From NCBI GenBank assembly GCA_015259105.1, contig JABZGZ010000009.1:1-24829 (forward strand): a stretch of 24,829 nt of DNA, written 5' to 3'. Position 1 is the stretch's first letter. Every line of letters begins with the position of its first letter. Both the position numbers and the translations under genes were made by a program. The notes beneath the pieces were generated by a model. The model made no database searches and was not told the DNA's origin. It saw nothing but the letters and a program-made list of their open reading frames with translations. The DNA comes from Atopobium sp. (GTDB taxonomy: Bacteria; Actinomycetota; Coriobacteriia; Coriobacteriales; Atopobiaceae). Shown here piece after piece: positions 1 to 6,035 of this stretch.

Positions 1-624
1 GTATTTGAGCGACCAGCGCCTAAGGCCAACGGTAACCACAACACAGACAACAGCTGCCCAAATTTTGGTGACGCCTGCATAAGAAACAAGTGCCCAATAG
101 GAGGTAGTGCCAGCAACAGCGCAAAATGCATAGAGATTGCTTCGCTGGAAAATGCGAGGAATATCGCCAAGAAAAACATCGCGAAGCATACCGCCGCCAA
201 CACCCGTGATGCTTCCCATCAGAATAACCGAGAAGGGGAGCAGGTGATATACCAGGGCTTTATCAGTACCAACAACGGCAAAGAGGCCAACAGAGATAAT
301 GTCGGTCCACTCAAGCATGCGCGGAAATCTACCAAGCGGCTCGGGGAACATAAACAGCAAAACGGCGGTAAAAACGGCTGCTGGAATGGCGTACGGCGAG
401 TTAAGCATGTAAACGCCGCCCTCTTGCATCATGACGTCCCTGATAAGTCCGCCACCCAGGCCGCCTAAAAGACCCAGGCCCACAAAGCCCACAAGGTCCA
501 AATGACGATCTCTTGCAACCAAAATTCCCGATATTGCACCAATAATTACTGTTAGAAGGTCCAGCCAGTAGGGGATGCCCACAGAAATTGCATCTGTGCC
601 ATAAGGCGAGAAAAACGGTGGCAT
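1..624 (-). CDS. TRIC/YicG-like (UPF0126) membrane channel, C-terminus cut by window edge
   Basis: The frame runs from an ATG at 624 to base 1 without a stop, giving 208 residues, so the C-terminus lies outside the window. Two similar halves each carry a Gly-rich GGxGGGxxRD motif (GGLGGGLIRDV and GVGGGMLRDV), and hydrophobic helices surround them. This duplicated pattern is typical of the UPF0126 / trimeric intracellular cation channel family, whose bacterial members sit in the inner membrane and are reported as cation channels or as glycine-linked transporters. An AGGAGG at 630-635 lies 5 nt before this ATG. Another ATG at 628 is in a different frame that lacks the family motifs, so 624 is chosen. 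The gene is divergent from the tRNA genes. The family is clear; the transported substrate is not known from sequence. Confidence 0.88.
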   Translation of the reverse strand, partial: MPPFFSPYGTDAISVGIPYWLDLLTVIIGAISGILVARDRHLDLVGFVGLGLLGGLGGGLIRDVMMQEGGVYMLNSPYAIPAAVFTAVLLFMFPEPLGRFPRMLEWTDIISVGLFAVVGTDKALVYHLLPFSVILMGSITGVGGGMLRDVFLGDIPRIFQRSNLYAFCAVAGTTSYWALVSYAGVTKIWAAVVCVVVTVGLRRWSLKY

Positions 625-664
625 CCATACCTCCTACTGGTGTTTTACTTTTTATTAGTATGAC

Positions 665-681
665 AATACTACACAAGTATT
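665..681. repeat. Inverted repeat upstream of the TRIC-like gene
   Basis: A perfect 6-bp inverted repeat, AATACT-ACACA-AGTATT, lies about 40 bp upstream of the minus-strand gene start and about 45 bp upstream of the tRNA promoter element. It could be an operator for either divergent unit, or chance in AT-rich DNA. Confidence 0.25.
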
Positions 682-725
682 AAAAATACACAGAACTTCT
701 CGTCCTATATTGGTGAGAAATCCGC

Positions 726-731
726 TATACT
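726..731 (+). promoter_or_regulatory. Candidate -10 element (TATACT) for the tRNA-Ser pair
   Basis: TATACT lies 20 nt before the first tRNA base. The -35 region at the expected spacing is poor. The same hexamer occurs upstream of purA, purE and the DUF47 gene in this window, which mildly supports it as the local -10 form. Confidence 0.4.
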
Positions 732-750
732 GTCCCGTGCGGTTTTATAT

Positions 751-841
751 GGAGAGTTGTCCGAGTGGCCGAAGGAGCACGATTGGAAATCGTGTAGGCG
801 TCTAAAGCGTCTCCAGGGTTCAAATCCCTGACTCTCCGCCA
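751..841 (+). tRNA. tRNA-Ser (anticodon GGA)
   Basis: The acceptor strands GGAGAGT (751-757) and ACTCTCC (831-837) pair perfectly, followed by G and an encoded CCA (839-841). The anticodon stem CACGA/TCGTG (778-782, 790-794) encloses loop TTGGAAA, with anticodon GGA at 785-787, reading UCC/UCU serine codons. The T arm contains the GGTTCAAATCC core. A long variable arm, as expected of a type II serine tRNA, lies between the anticodon and T arms. Confidence 0.97.
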
Positions 842-849
842 GAATTTTC

Positions 850-872
850 ACGGCGCCTACGGGCGCCGTTTC
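850..872 (+). terminator. Hairpin between the two tRNA genes
   Basis: CGGCGCC (851-857) and GGCGCCG (862-868) form a 7-bp GC stem with loop TACG, extended by an A-T pair, and followed only by TTTC. It may be a weak terminator, or a processing or spacer hairpin in a shared tRNA transcript. The short T-run argues against strong termination. Confidence 0.4.
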
Positions 873-879
873 ACCCTTC

Positions 880-970
880 GGAGGGGTGGCAGAGTGGTTG
901 AATGCGGCGGTCTCGAAAACCGTTTACCCCCTCTAGGGGTACGAGGGTTCGAATCCCTCCTCCTCCGCCA
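880..970 (+). tRNA. tRNA-Ser (anticodon CGA)
   Basis: Acceptor GGAGGGG (880-886) pairs with CTCCTCC (960-966) with one G-U pair, followed by G and an encoded CCA (968-970). The anticodon stem GCGGT/ACCGT encloses loop CTCGAAA, with anticodon CGA at 914-916, reading the UCG serine codon. The long variable arm (around TACCCCCTCTAGGGGTA) is typical of serine tRNAs. It lies 38 bp behind the first tRNA-Ser. Confidence 0.97.
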
Positions 971-1047
971 TTTAACATTTTTATTTGATTAATTGTTACC
1001 AATAAAGATATATTTATTTTTCGATTTTATATAGAATGTTTAGGCTT

Positions 1048-1053
1048 TATAAT
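1048..1053 (+). promoter_or_regulatory. Candidate -10 element (TATAAT)
   Basis: A consensus TATAAT lies 37 nt before the DUF4013 start codon in an AT-rich stretch. The -35 position (TTTTAT at 1025-1030, 17-bp spacing) is weak. Confidence 0.45.
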
Positions 1054-1089
1054 TCGATGTCATCATTTTTGACACGAGGGGAGAGTTAA

Positions 1090-2460
1090 ATGGCTGTTTC
1101 AGCAGATGAGTTGAATGGCTACAGGCGCGATCGCTATTTTGCACGCTCCTGGGCACTTCTGACTCTGGAAAAGGGTTGGTGGAAGCCTGTCCTTATTATG
1201 GCTCTGTTTGGTCTTATTCCAGTTGTCGGAATTCTTGCACTTGTTGGTTATGCTCTTGAGACTGCACGCGTAACTGCATGGGGTATCAACGCTGGTCCAA
1301 AGCAAAAAGATCTTAAGTTTGGTACCTATATTGTTACCGGCTTCAAGGCAGTTGTCATTGCACTTGCGTTTGGTCTGGCATACAGCATTGCTACTGGAAT
1401 TCTTACTTTTATTCCAGTCATCAATCTGATTCTTATTCCAGTCTTCATTGTTGCAGCATTTGTGTATCCACTGTTCATTAATGTTGTTCAGGTTCGCGCA
1501 TCAGTTTATGGTCGCATCTCCGCTGGTTTTGCTTTCAAGAACATCTTTGAGATGATCAAGCATGACATGGGCGGTCTGTTCCGTATTTTTGGTATGGGCA
1601 TTGTGCTTGGCATTGTTACCTCCATTATTATGGGCATCATCGGCGGTAGCGCTGCAATTAGCATGATTGTCAACATTGGTGCTCAGGCTATGGCCATTGC
1701 AAGAACTCAGAATATTTCCAACCAGAACCAGCTTGGTCTTGTCATGCTTGCTCTTCTTGCACGTGGCTTCATCCAGATGGGACCAATCTTCCTGGTCATC
1801 GGCTATATCGGCCACGTTGTTGGTCTTATCGTTATGCTTCTTATGCAGAACGCAATCGCTCTTTGGATGCGTCAGTTCAACGTTCCTGCATGGGGACAGA
1901 GCAATGATCCACTGCCTCCATTCATTAACGATCCTCGTGATGGCGCAGCTGCTACATACGCTGCCCCAGCACCAGTTGCTCCAACCGCTCCAGCAGCAAC
2001 CGCTGCTCCTGCAGTAGCGCCTGTTGCTGTTCCTGTCGCAGCACCTGCACCAGCAGCCACCACTCCTGCAGCTCCAGCTCCAGTTGCTCCAGCAGCTCCA
2101 GTTGCTCCAGCAGCTCCAGTTGCTGCTCCTGTCGCTGCTCCAGCTGAGCCTGTTGCAGCCCCAGCAGCACCTGCAGCTCCCGTTGCTCCAGCAGCTCCAG
2201 TTGCACCTGCAGCACCTGCTGCACCAGCTGCCCCTGCGGCCCCTGCAGCCCCTGCTGCGCCAGTTGCACCTGTTGCACCAGCAGCACCAGTGGCCCCTGT
2301 AGCTCCTGAGGCACCTGTTGCTCCTGCAGCTCCAGAGCCTGCACCTGCTTCAACTGTTGTTGTTGAGCCAATTATCCCAACAGCTCCAGAGGCTCCTGAG
2401 GCACCAGCTGCTCCAGCAGATGCACCAACTCAGAATCCTGAGGGACCTGCAGCTCAGTAA
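1090..2460 (+). CDS. DUF4013-family membrane protein with long Ala/Pro-rich tail
   Basis: 456 residues in two parts. Residues 1 to about 285 hold several hydrophobic helices, including a Gly-rich motif near residues 28-57 (WWKPVLIMALFGLIPVVG, then LVGYALETAR) that resembles DUF4013 proteins, a membrane family of unknown function. Residues about 296-456 are almost wholly Ala, Pro and Val with occasional Glu, Thr and Gln, and are predicted to be disordered. They read as APVAPAAP-type repeats. A GAGGGGAGAG ribosome-binding site precedes the ATG. The gene stands alone between the tRNAs and a strong terminator. The tail could span the cell wall or act as a flexible cytoplasmic linker; topology is not certain. 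Overlapping Leu/Gln-rich frames in this region are shadows of the repeat. Confidence 0.85.
   Translation: MAVSADELNGYRRDRYFARSWALLTLEKGWWKPVLIMALFGLIPVVGILALVGYALETARVTAWGINAGPKQKDLKFGTYIVTGFKAVVIALAFGLAYSIATGILTFIPVINLILIPVFIVAAFVYPLFINVVQVRASVYGRISAGFAFKNIFEMIKHDMGGLFRIFGMGIVLGIVTSIIMGIIGGSAAISMIVNIGAQAMAIARTQNISNQNQLGLVMLALLARGFIQMGPIFLVIGYIGHVVGLIVMLLMQNAIALWMRQFNVPAWGQSNDPLPPFINDPRDGAAATYAAPAPVAPTAPAATAAPAVAPVAVPVAAPAPAATTPAAPAPVAPAAPVAPAAPVAAPVAAPAEPVAAPAAPAAPVAPAAPVAPAAPAAPAAPAAPAAPAAPVAPVAPAAPVAPVAPEAPVAPAAPEPAPASTVVVEPIIPTAPEAPEAPAAPADAPTQNPEGPAAQ
1960..2455 (+). repeat. Degenerate Ala/Pro codon repeat, with 18-bp perfect core
   Basis: About 500 bp of GCT/GCA-CCA/CCT codons. A perfect 18-bp unit, AGTTGCTCCAGCAGCTCC, occurs twice in tandem at 2082-2099 and 2100-2117 and begins a third time. 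Codon choice varies elsewhere, so much of the repeat is kept at protein level. The core is a likely site for length change in multiples of three bases. Confidence 0.8.
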
Positions 2461-2477
2461 TGTAGAGCACATATAAA

Positions 2478-2517
2478 CAAAACGGCCATCATGCAGATTG
2501 TGTGATGGCCGTTTTTC
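2478..2517 (+). terminator. Rho-independent terminator after the DUF4013 gene
   Basis: AAACGGCCATCA (2480-2491) pairs with TGATGGCCGTTT (2503-2514) in a 12-bp stem, followed by a T-run. It begins 20 bp after the stop codon. Confidence 0.9.
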
Positions 2518-2690
2518 TTATTTAATCCCATGTTATTTGAATTATGTGTTTGACCATACCTTAGAAAGATTCACGTCAAATCTTTGCAAGATTCAAGACA
2601 ATTTGGCGACAAATTGCCAATTTAAGCTATATATGTGGACTGCATGTGAGAAAGTTTGTGGGCTAGTTTCGTATTTAAGCATTTATGTGG
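2518..2690. other. Non-coding stretch before the rpsF operon
   Basis: No supported gene. It holds a perfect 7-bp inverted repeat, AAAGATT (2565-2571) / AATCTTT (2579-2585), and a second small one, TTGGC (2603-2607) / GCCAA (2616-2620). These may be operators or transcript structure. A 65-codon frame crossing it starts inside the upstream terminator and has no recognisable features. Confidence 0.5.
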
Positions 2691-2696
2691 TATGAT
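2691..2696 (+). promoter_or_regulatory. Candidate -10 element for the rpsF operon (TATGAT)
   Basis: TATGAT lies about 20 nt before a leader hairpin and 72 nt before the rpsF start. TTTCGT at 2667-2672 is a weak -35 at 18-bp spacing. Confidence 0.45.
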
Positions 2697-2712
2697 GCTT
2701 GGTCGAACTTTC

Positions 2713-2745
2713 CTGCTTCGGGTGCACCTTCACTTCCCGAAGCCA
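2713..2745 (+). promoter_or_regulatory. Probable S6:S18 autoregulatory leader hairpin
   Basis: GCTTCGGG (2715-2722) pairs with CCCGAAGC (2736-2743). The loop side contains GTGCACC followed by CAC, and the CCG of the 3' arm lies opposite. The known S6:S18-binding leaders upstream of rpsF use a stem with CCG and CACC elements that imitate the 16S rRNA site. Position (25 nt before the rpsF ATG), stem and CACC all fit. The assignment rests on motif memory, not on a covariance search. Confidence 0.55.
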
Positions 2746-2767
2746 TTAGCCCAGAGGAGGTGACAAT

Positions 2768-3061
2768 ATGAAGGCCTATGAACTGCTGTTTTTTGTTGAC
2801 CCAGCTTCCACCGAGGAAGTCCGCGCTGGTGTAATGAAGCGTATTGACGTTGCTATCACCACTGACGGCGGAGTAGTCGACAGTGTCGAGGACTGGGGTA
2901 AGCGTAAGCTTGCTTTTGAGATCGACGATCTTACCGAGGGTGACTATACCCTCATCAATTTCCATGCAGATCCAACGCAGATTGCAGAGCTCGATCGAGT
3001 CCTGCGAATCAATGATGCTGTTAAGCGTCACATGATCGTGCGTCGAGTCGATAAGGACTAA
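2768..3061 (+). CDS. rpsF: 30S ribosomal protein S6
   Basis: 97 residues, normal length for S6. The N-terminus MKAYELLFFVDP and the segments VEDWGKRKLAFEI and YTLINFHADP match the ferredoxin-like fold of S6, which binds S18 on the platform of the small subunit. AGAGGAGG ends 8 nt before the ATG. It is the first gene of rpsF-ssb-rpsR-DUF2232-rplI. The leader hairpin immediately upstream suggests feedback control by the S6:S18 pair. Confidence 0.97.
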   Translation: MKAYELLFFVDPASTEEVRAGVMKRIDVAITTDGGVVDSVEDWGKRKLAFEIDDLTEGDYTLINFHADPTQIAELDRVLRINDAVKRHMIVRRVDKD

Positions 3062-3113
3062 GTCCTTGTAATGGAAAAGTGGAATTATTCCACGATGAGA
3101 GGTAGTGAGATTT

Positions 3114-3566
3114 ATGAGTATTAACAGGGTTAACATTTCGGGCAACCTGACCCGTGACCCGGAGCTTCGCTCCACAGCAGGCGGTACCCAGATTCTATCC
3201 TTCGGCGTTGCGGTTAACGATCGTCGCAGGAATCAGCAGACTGGTGAGTGGGAAGATGTTCCTAACTTCGTAGACTGCGTAGTATTTGGCCAGCGTGCTG
3301 AAGCACTTTCCCGCTTCCTCTCCAAGGGTTCGAAGGTTGCTATTGAAGGCAAGCTTCGTTTCAGCTCCTGGGAGACGAAGGAAGGACAGCGTCGCAGCAA
3401 GCTTGAGGTTGTTGTCGATGAGGTCGAGTTCCTTTCTAGGAATCAGCAGGGTGGAGCTCCTATGTCACAGGGTGCACCATCTTATGCAGCTCCAACTCCA
3501 CAGGCACCCGCTCCCGTTCCGGCTCCGCCAGACGAGGAGTTCTACGATGCTGATATTCCGTTTTAA
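3114..3566 (+). CDS. ssb: Single-stranded DNA-binding protein
   Basis: 150 residues from the ATG at 3114. Residues 1 to about 108 form the OB fold, beginning MSINRVNISGNLTRDPELR and including the conserved FVDCVVFGQRAEAL and SKGSKVAIEGKLR segments. The Pro/Ala/Gln-rich linker ends in the acidic DADIPF tip that recruits replication and repair proteins. A GTG at 3105 in the same frame has its ribosome-binding site only 1 nt away, whereas AGAGGT at 3098-3103 is 10 nt from the ATG, so the ATG is preferred. Its place between S6 and S18 is the common bacterial arrangement. Confidence 0.96.
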   Translation: MSINRVNISGNLTRDPELRSTAGGTQILSFGVAVNDRRRNQQTGEWEDVPNFVDCVVFGQRAEALSRFLSKGSKVAIEGKLRFSSWETKEGQRRSKLEVVVDEVEFLSRNQQGGAPMSQGAPSYAAPTPQAPAPVPAPPDEEFYDADIPF

Positions 3567-3614
3567 ACGTCAGACAGCAACACAGACGTTACTGTCATCT
3601 GAAAGGTAAAAGAC

Positions 3615-3887
3615 ATGGCTCAGCAGAAACAAGATTTCCAGCGCCAGCCGCGTCGCAAGTATTGCCAGTTCTGCAAGGAGGAGACTGAGTTCATCGATTA
3701 CAAAGACACTCAGCTTCTTCGTAAGTACATGACCGACCGTGGCAAGATTAAGCCTCGTCGCGTCACTGGCACCTGCACGCAGCACCAGCACGACATTGCA
3801 CTTGCTATCAAGCGCGCACGCGAGATGGCACTTCTGCCCTACACTGTCCCTGTGGTTTCCAGCCGCGGTGGCCGTAGTCGCGGATAA
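3615..3887 (+). CDS. rpsR: 30S ribosomal protein S18 (zinc-binding form)
   Basis: 90 residues. The core contains KYCQFCKEE, IDYKDTQLLRKYMTDRGKI and KPRRVTGTC, all typical of S18. Cys17, Cys20, Cys54 and His57 form a CxxC...CxxH set, so this is the zinc-binding (C+) type. AAAGGTAAAAGAC precedes the ATG. S18 pairs with S6 on the platform of the 30S subunit. The C-terminus is Arg/Gly-rich. Confidence 0.97.
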   Translation: MAQQKQDFQRQPRRKYCQFCKEETEFIDYKDTQLLRKYMTDRGKIKPRRVTGTCTQHQHDIALAIKRAREMALLPYTVPVVSSRGGRSRG

Positions 3888-3919
3888 CCTATCTGTTCTT
3901 TAGGTAGAGTTGGTTAGCA

Positions 3920-4978
3920 ATGGATAGACCGGATTCAAATATTCCTCAGGCACCTGAAGGGTATTCTCGCCCAGAGAGTAGCTCGCAGAATGTTGCCGGT
4001 CCAAGCAACCAAAACGGAGGCAAACCGCGTCCGTTTGAGGCTCCAACATACAAGCAAGGATTTGTACTTTGCGTTGTTGGTGGAGTAATTACCGGGCTCC
4101 TTTCTTTTATTGGAGCTGCTTTGGTTGCGTATGGCATGGTAATTGCTGTCTATTGCAAAAAAGGGCACGGATGGTTTAGTCCCGCTATTACCTCTGTACT
4201 CGTTACGGGTGTAGCAGCTTATTTGCTCTCGGGACCAACGGATGCGGCAACTTCAGTTACCGCTTGCGCACTTGCTCTTGGAGTTGGCTACGCTTTTGCA
4301 ACCGAGAAACTCACCGTTGGTGTTGGATCTCTTCTTGTAGGAGCAACGGCTTTAGCACTTCTGGGATATGATGCGTTCTTTGCCGCGATGGCAGGAACAA
4401 GTCTTCCCGAGCTTGCTCAGAGTGTGTTTAATCAATACGCTTCGCAGGTCTCAGGTGCTTCTCCAGAGATCCAAGAGGGTCTTTCAACTGCAAAGGCACT
4501 CTTTATGCTCTTTTGGCCAACCAGCTATACCGGCATGGCGCTTTTATATTTTGTAATTGCGCGTTTTGGAGCTCGAACAGTGTATAAAGCACTGACAAGA
4601 GACCCACAGAAATTGCCACAGTTCCAACTGATGGAGGTTCCATTTTGGATGTGCGCTCTCACCGTGGCCAACTTGTTTGTGTATGCACTTTCAAGCACCG
4701 TTTTGCCTGCACAAGACATACTTCAGCTGATTACGCTGAATGTATTTATGGCTCTTAGAGTTGTTTTTGCTCTTCAGGGTCTTGCAGTGCTCACATGGTT
4801 TGTGCGCGAGAAGCACTTCTCGCCAGCACTTTCTCTGTCACTGTTTGTATTGGCAGGCATGTTAGAAGTTCAGTTAGGCGTTATGGCTCTCGTAGGACTT
4901 ATTGACGCCTGGGCAAACTTCCGAAAGCTTAATCGCTCAGGAAGCCAGGATTCAGAGCCTACGATAAACAACAACTAG
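3920..4978 (+). CDS. DUF2232 (YybS-like) membrane protein
   Basis: 352 residues. A polar, Pro/Ser/Asn-rich N-terminus of about 45 residues is followed by eight or so hydrophobic helices. The final part, LGVMALVGLIDAWANFRKL, matches the usual C-terminal signature of the DUF2232 family (YybS in Bacillus). The gene sits between rpsR and rplI in many Gram-positive genomes, as here. The molecular function of the family is unknown; an integral membrane location is clear. The N-terminal polar extension is longer than in typical YybS and likely cytoplasmic. Confidence 0.82.
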   Translation: MDRPDSNIPQAPEGYSRPESSSQNVAGPSNQNGGKPRPFEAPTYKQGFVLCVVGGVITGLLSFIGAALVAYGMVIAVYCKKGHGWFSPAITSVLVTGVAAYLLSGPTDAATSVTACALALGVGYAFATEKLTVGVGSLLVGATALALLGYDAFFAAMAGTSLPELAQSVFNQYASQVSGASPEIQEGLSTAKALFMLFWPTSYTGMALLYFVIARFGARTVYKALTRDPQKLPQFQLMEVPFWMCALTVANLFVYALSSTVLPAQDILQLITLNVFMALRVVFALQGLAVLTWFVREKHFSPALSLSLFVLAGMLEVQLGVMALVGLIDAWANFRKLNRSGSQDSEPTINNN

Positions 4979-5010
4979 TCGATACCATCGACTCATCAAA
5001 GGAGTTTCCC

Positions 5011-5535
5011 ATGAAAGTTATTCTCTTGGGCGAGCTTCGCGGTAAGGGCGGCGAAGGCGACATCGTAGAGGTCGCACAGGGTTATGCGGAGAACTTCCTG
5101 TTCCCCAACAAGATTGCCCAGCCTGCTACACCGGGTAACATCAAGCAGCTTGAGGAGCGTCGTCACAATATCGCTAAGCGCGAAGAGCAGCGTATTGCTG
5201 ACGCAAATGCTACCAAGGCAGCTCTTGATGGCAAGCTCGTAACTGTTGACGCTCGCATCGGCGAGGAGGGCCAGCTCTTTGGCTCCGTCACCACCGCTCA
5301 GATTGCTGATGCAATCGAGGCACAGCTCAACGTCACCGTTGATCGTAAGCGCATTGCTCGTAGCGCTGCTATCAAGACCGCTGGTCGCCACAATGTCACC
5401 ATTGAGCTTTATCGTGACATTACCGCTACCGTCGTTGTTCTTGTTGGCGAGGACGATGCTGCTCCTGCAGAGGAGGAGACCGAGGAGGTTGTCGCTGAGG
5501 CAACCGTCGAGGTTGAGGTTGAGTCCGCAGAGTAG
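5011..5535 (+). CDS. rplI: 50S ribosomal protein L9 with acidic C-terminal tail
   Basis: 174 residues. The N-terminal domain MKVILLGELRGKGGEGDIVEV...GYAENFLFPNKIA is diagnostic, followed by the long connecting helix and the C-terminal domain ending in LYRDITATVVVLV near residue 148. L9 is usually about 148-150 residues; here some 25 extra, strongly acidic residues follow (many Glu, with Ala and Val). AAAGGAG lies 8 nt before the ATG. L9 binds the base of the L1 stalk in the large subunit. It is the last gene before the operon terminator. Confidence 0.97.
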   Translation: MKVILLGELRGKGGEGDIVEVAQGYAENFLFPNKIAQPATPGNIKQLEERRHNIAKREEQRIADANATKAALDGKLVTVDARIGEEGQLFGSVTTAQIADAIEAQLNVTVDRKRIARSAAIKTAGRHNVTIELYRDITATVVVLVGEDDAAPAEEETEEVVAEATVEVEVESAE

Positions 5536-5553
5536 TTTTATGCATGCATAAAA
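5536..5553. repeat. Perfect 18-bp palindrome right after rplI
   Basis: TTTTATGCATGCATAAAA begins at the base after the rplI stop codon. It could form a weak hairpin in RNA or be a protein-binding site. Related ATGCAT words recur near 15028, 15217 and 15228. Confidence 0.6.
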
Positions 5554-5664
5554 CACAGTTCTCCTGCATTTTTTGGTGGTTTATACAATTTCTGCAGTTT
5601 TCTACAGATTTGTAAGCTTTTATAAAAAGCGCAGCCATCTGAAAAGAATGGAATGTTTGTTCGA

Positions 5665-5705
5665 ACCACCCCTTTGTGAAACATAACAAAGGGGTGGTCT
5701 TTTTA
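5665..5705 (+). terminator. Terminator of the rpsF-rplI operon
   Basis: ACCACCCCTTTGT (5665-5677) pairs with ACAAAGGGGTGGT (5686-5698), a 13-bp perfect stem with an 8-nt loop, followed by CTTTTTAT. Confidence 0.93.
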
Positions 5706-6035
5706 TGTGTAGACGAAACGGTATAATTTCTTACACTCTACCTGCGGTTATTCAAAATGTTATGTAAAACATATTCACTTAACCTGCGGAATTGTAATTT
5801 GATTTGTATAACTGCAGATAAGCAATTGTGTAGAAAATACCACGTGTCGAAAAAAGTCCAAAAAATGTTGAAAACGTTGAAAACTCAAGGAAATCCCGCT
5901 CAGGGTATGCGAGTTTTGGAAAATCATGTTGAAGACTTAACTTTTCGAATTTTGCAAGCCAAAATGACTCTTTATTTTTTTGAAAAGTACACTACTATTC
6001 AGATTCATTCCCAAAAAACATGATTGGAAAAGACG
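5706..6035. other. AT-rich gap upstream of dnaB
   Basis: 330 bp without a supported gene. It contains two adjacent GTTGAAAAC copies near 5869-5886, a related GTTGAAGAC about 50 bp later, and several A- and T-runs. An 88-codon open frame (5757-6023) fills most of it, but codon use (many TTG, TGT and AAA) and composition differ from every neighbour, no good ribosome-binding site precedes it, and the product is not recognised. The dnaB promoter must lie here; no clear -10/-35 pair stands out. Confidence 0.5.

Noticed and set aside
401..676. Frame starting at the ATG at 628 and its longer form on the minus strand
   Set aside because: It is out of frame with the TRIC-family protein, which has its own start at 624 and clear GGGxxRD motifs.
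1952..2371. Leu/Gln-rich frames on both strands in the Ala/Pro tail region
   Set aside because: They are other-frame readings of the GCT-CCA repeat.
2498..2695. 65-codon frame before rpsF
   Set aside because: It starts inside the upstream terminator and overlaps the probable rpsF promoter.
5827..5835. TGTGTAGAA as a DnaA box, suggesting an origin
   Set aside because: Only one loose match was seen; there is no cluster of boxes and no dnaA or dnaN nearby.
5757..6023. 88-codon frame before dnaB
   Set aside because: Codon use and composition differ from all neighbours, there is no good ribosome-binding site, and no family is recognised. It could be a decayed gene.
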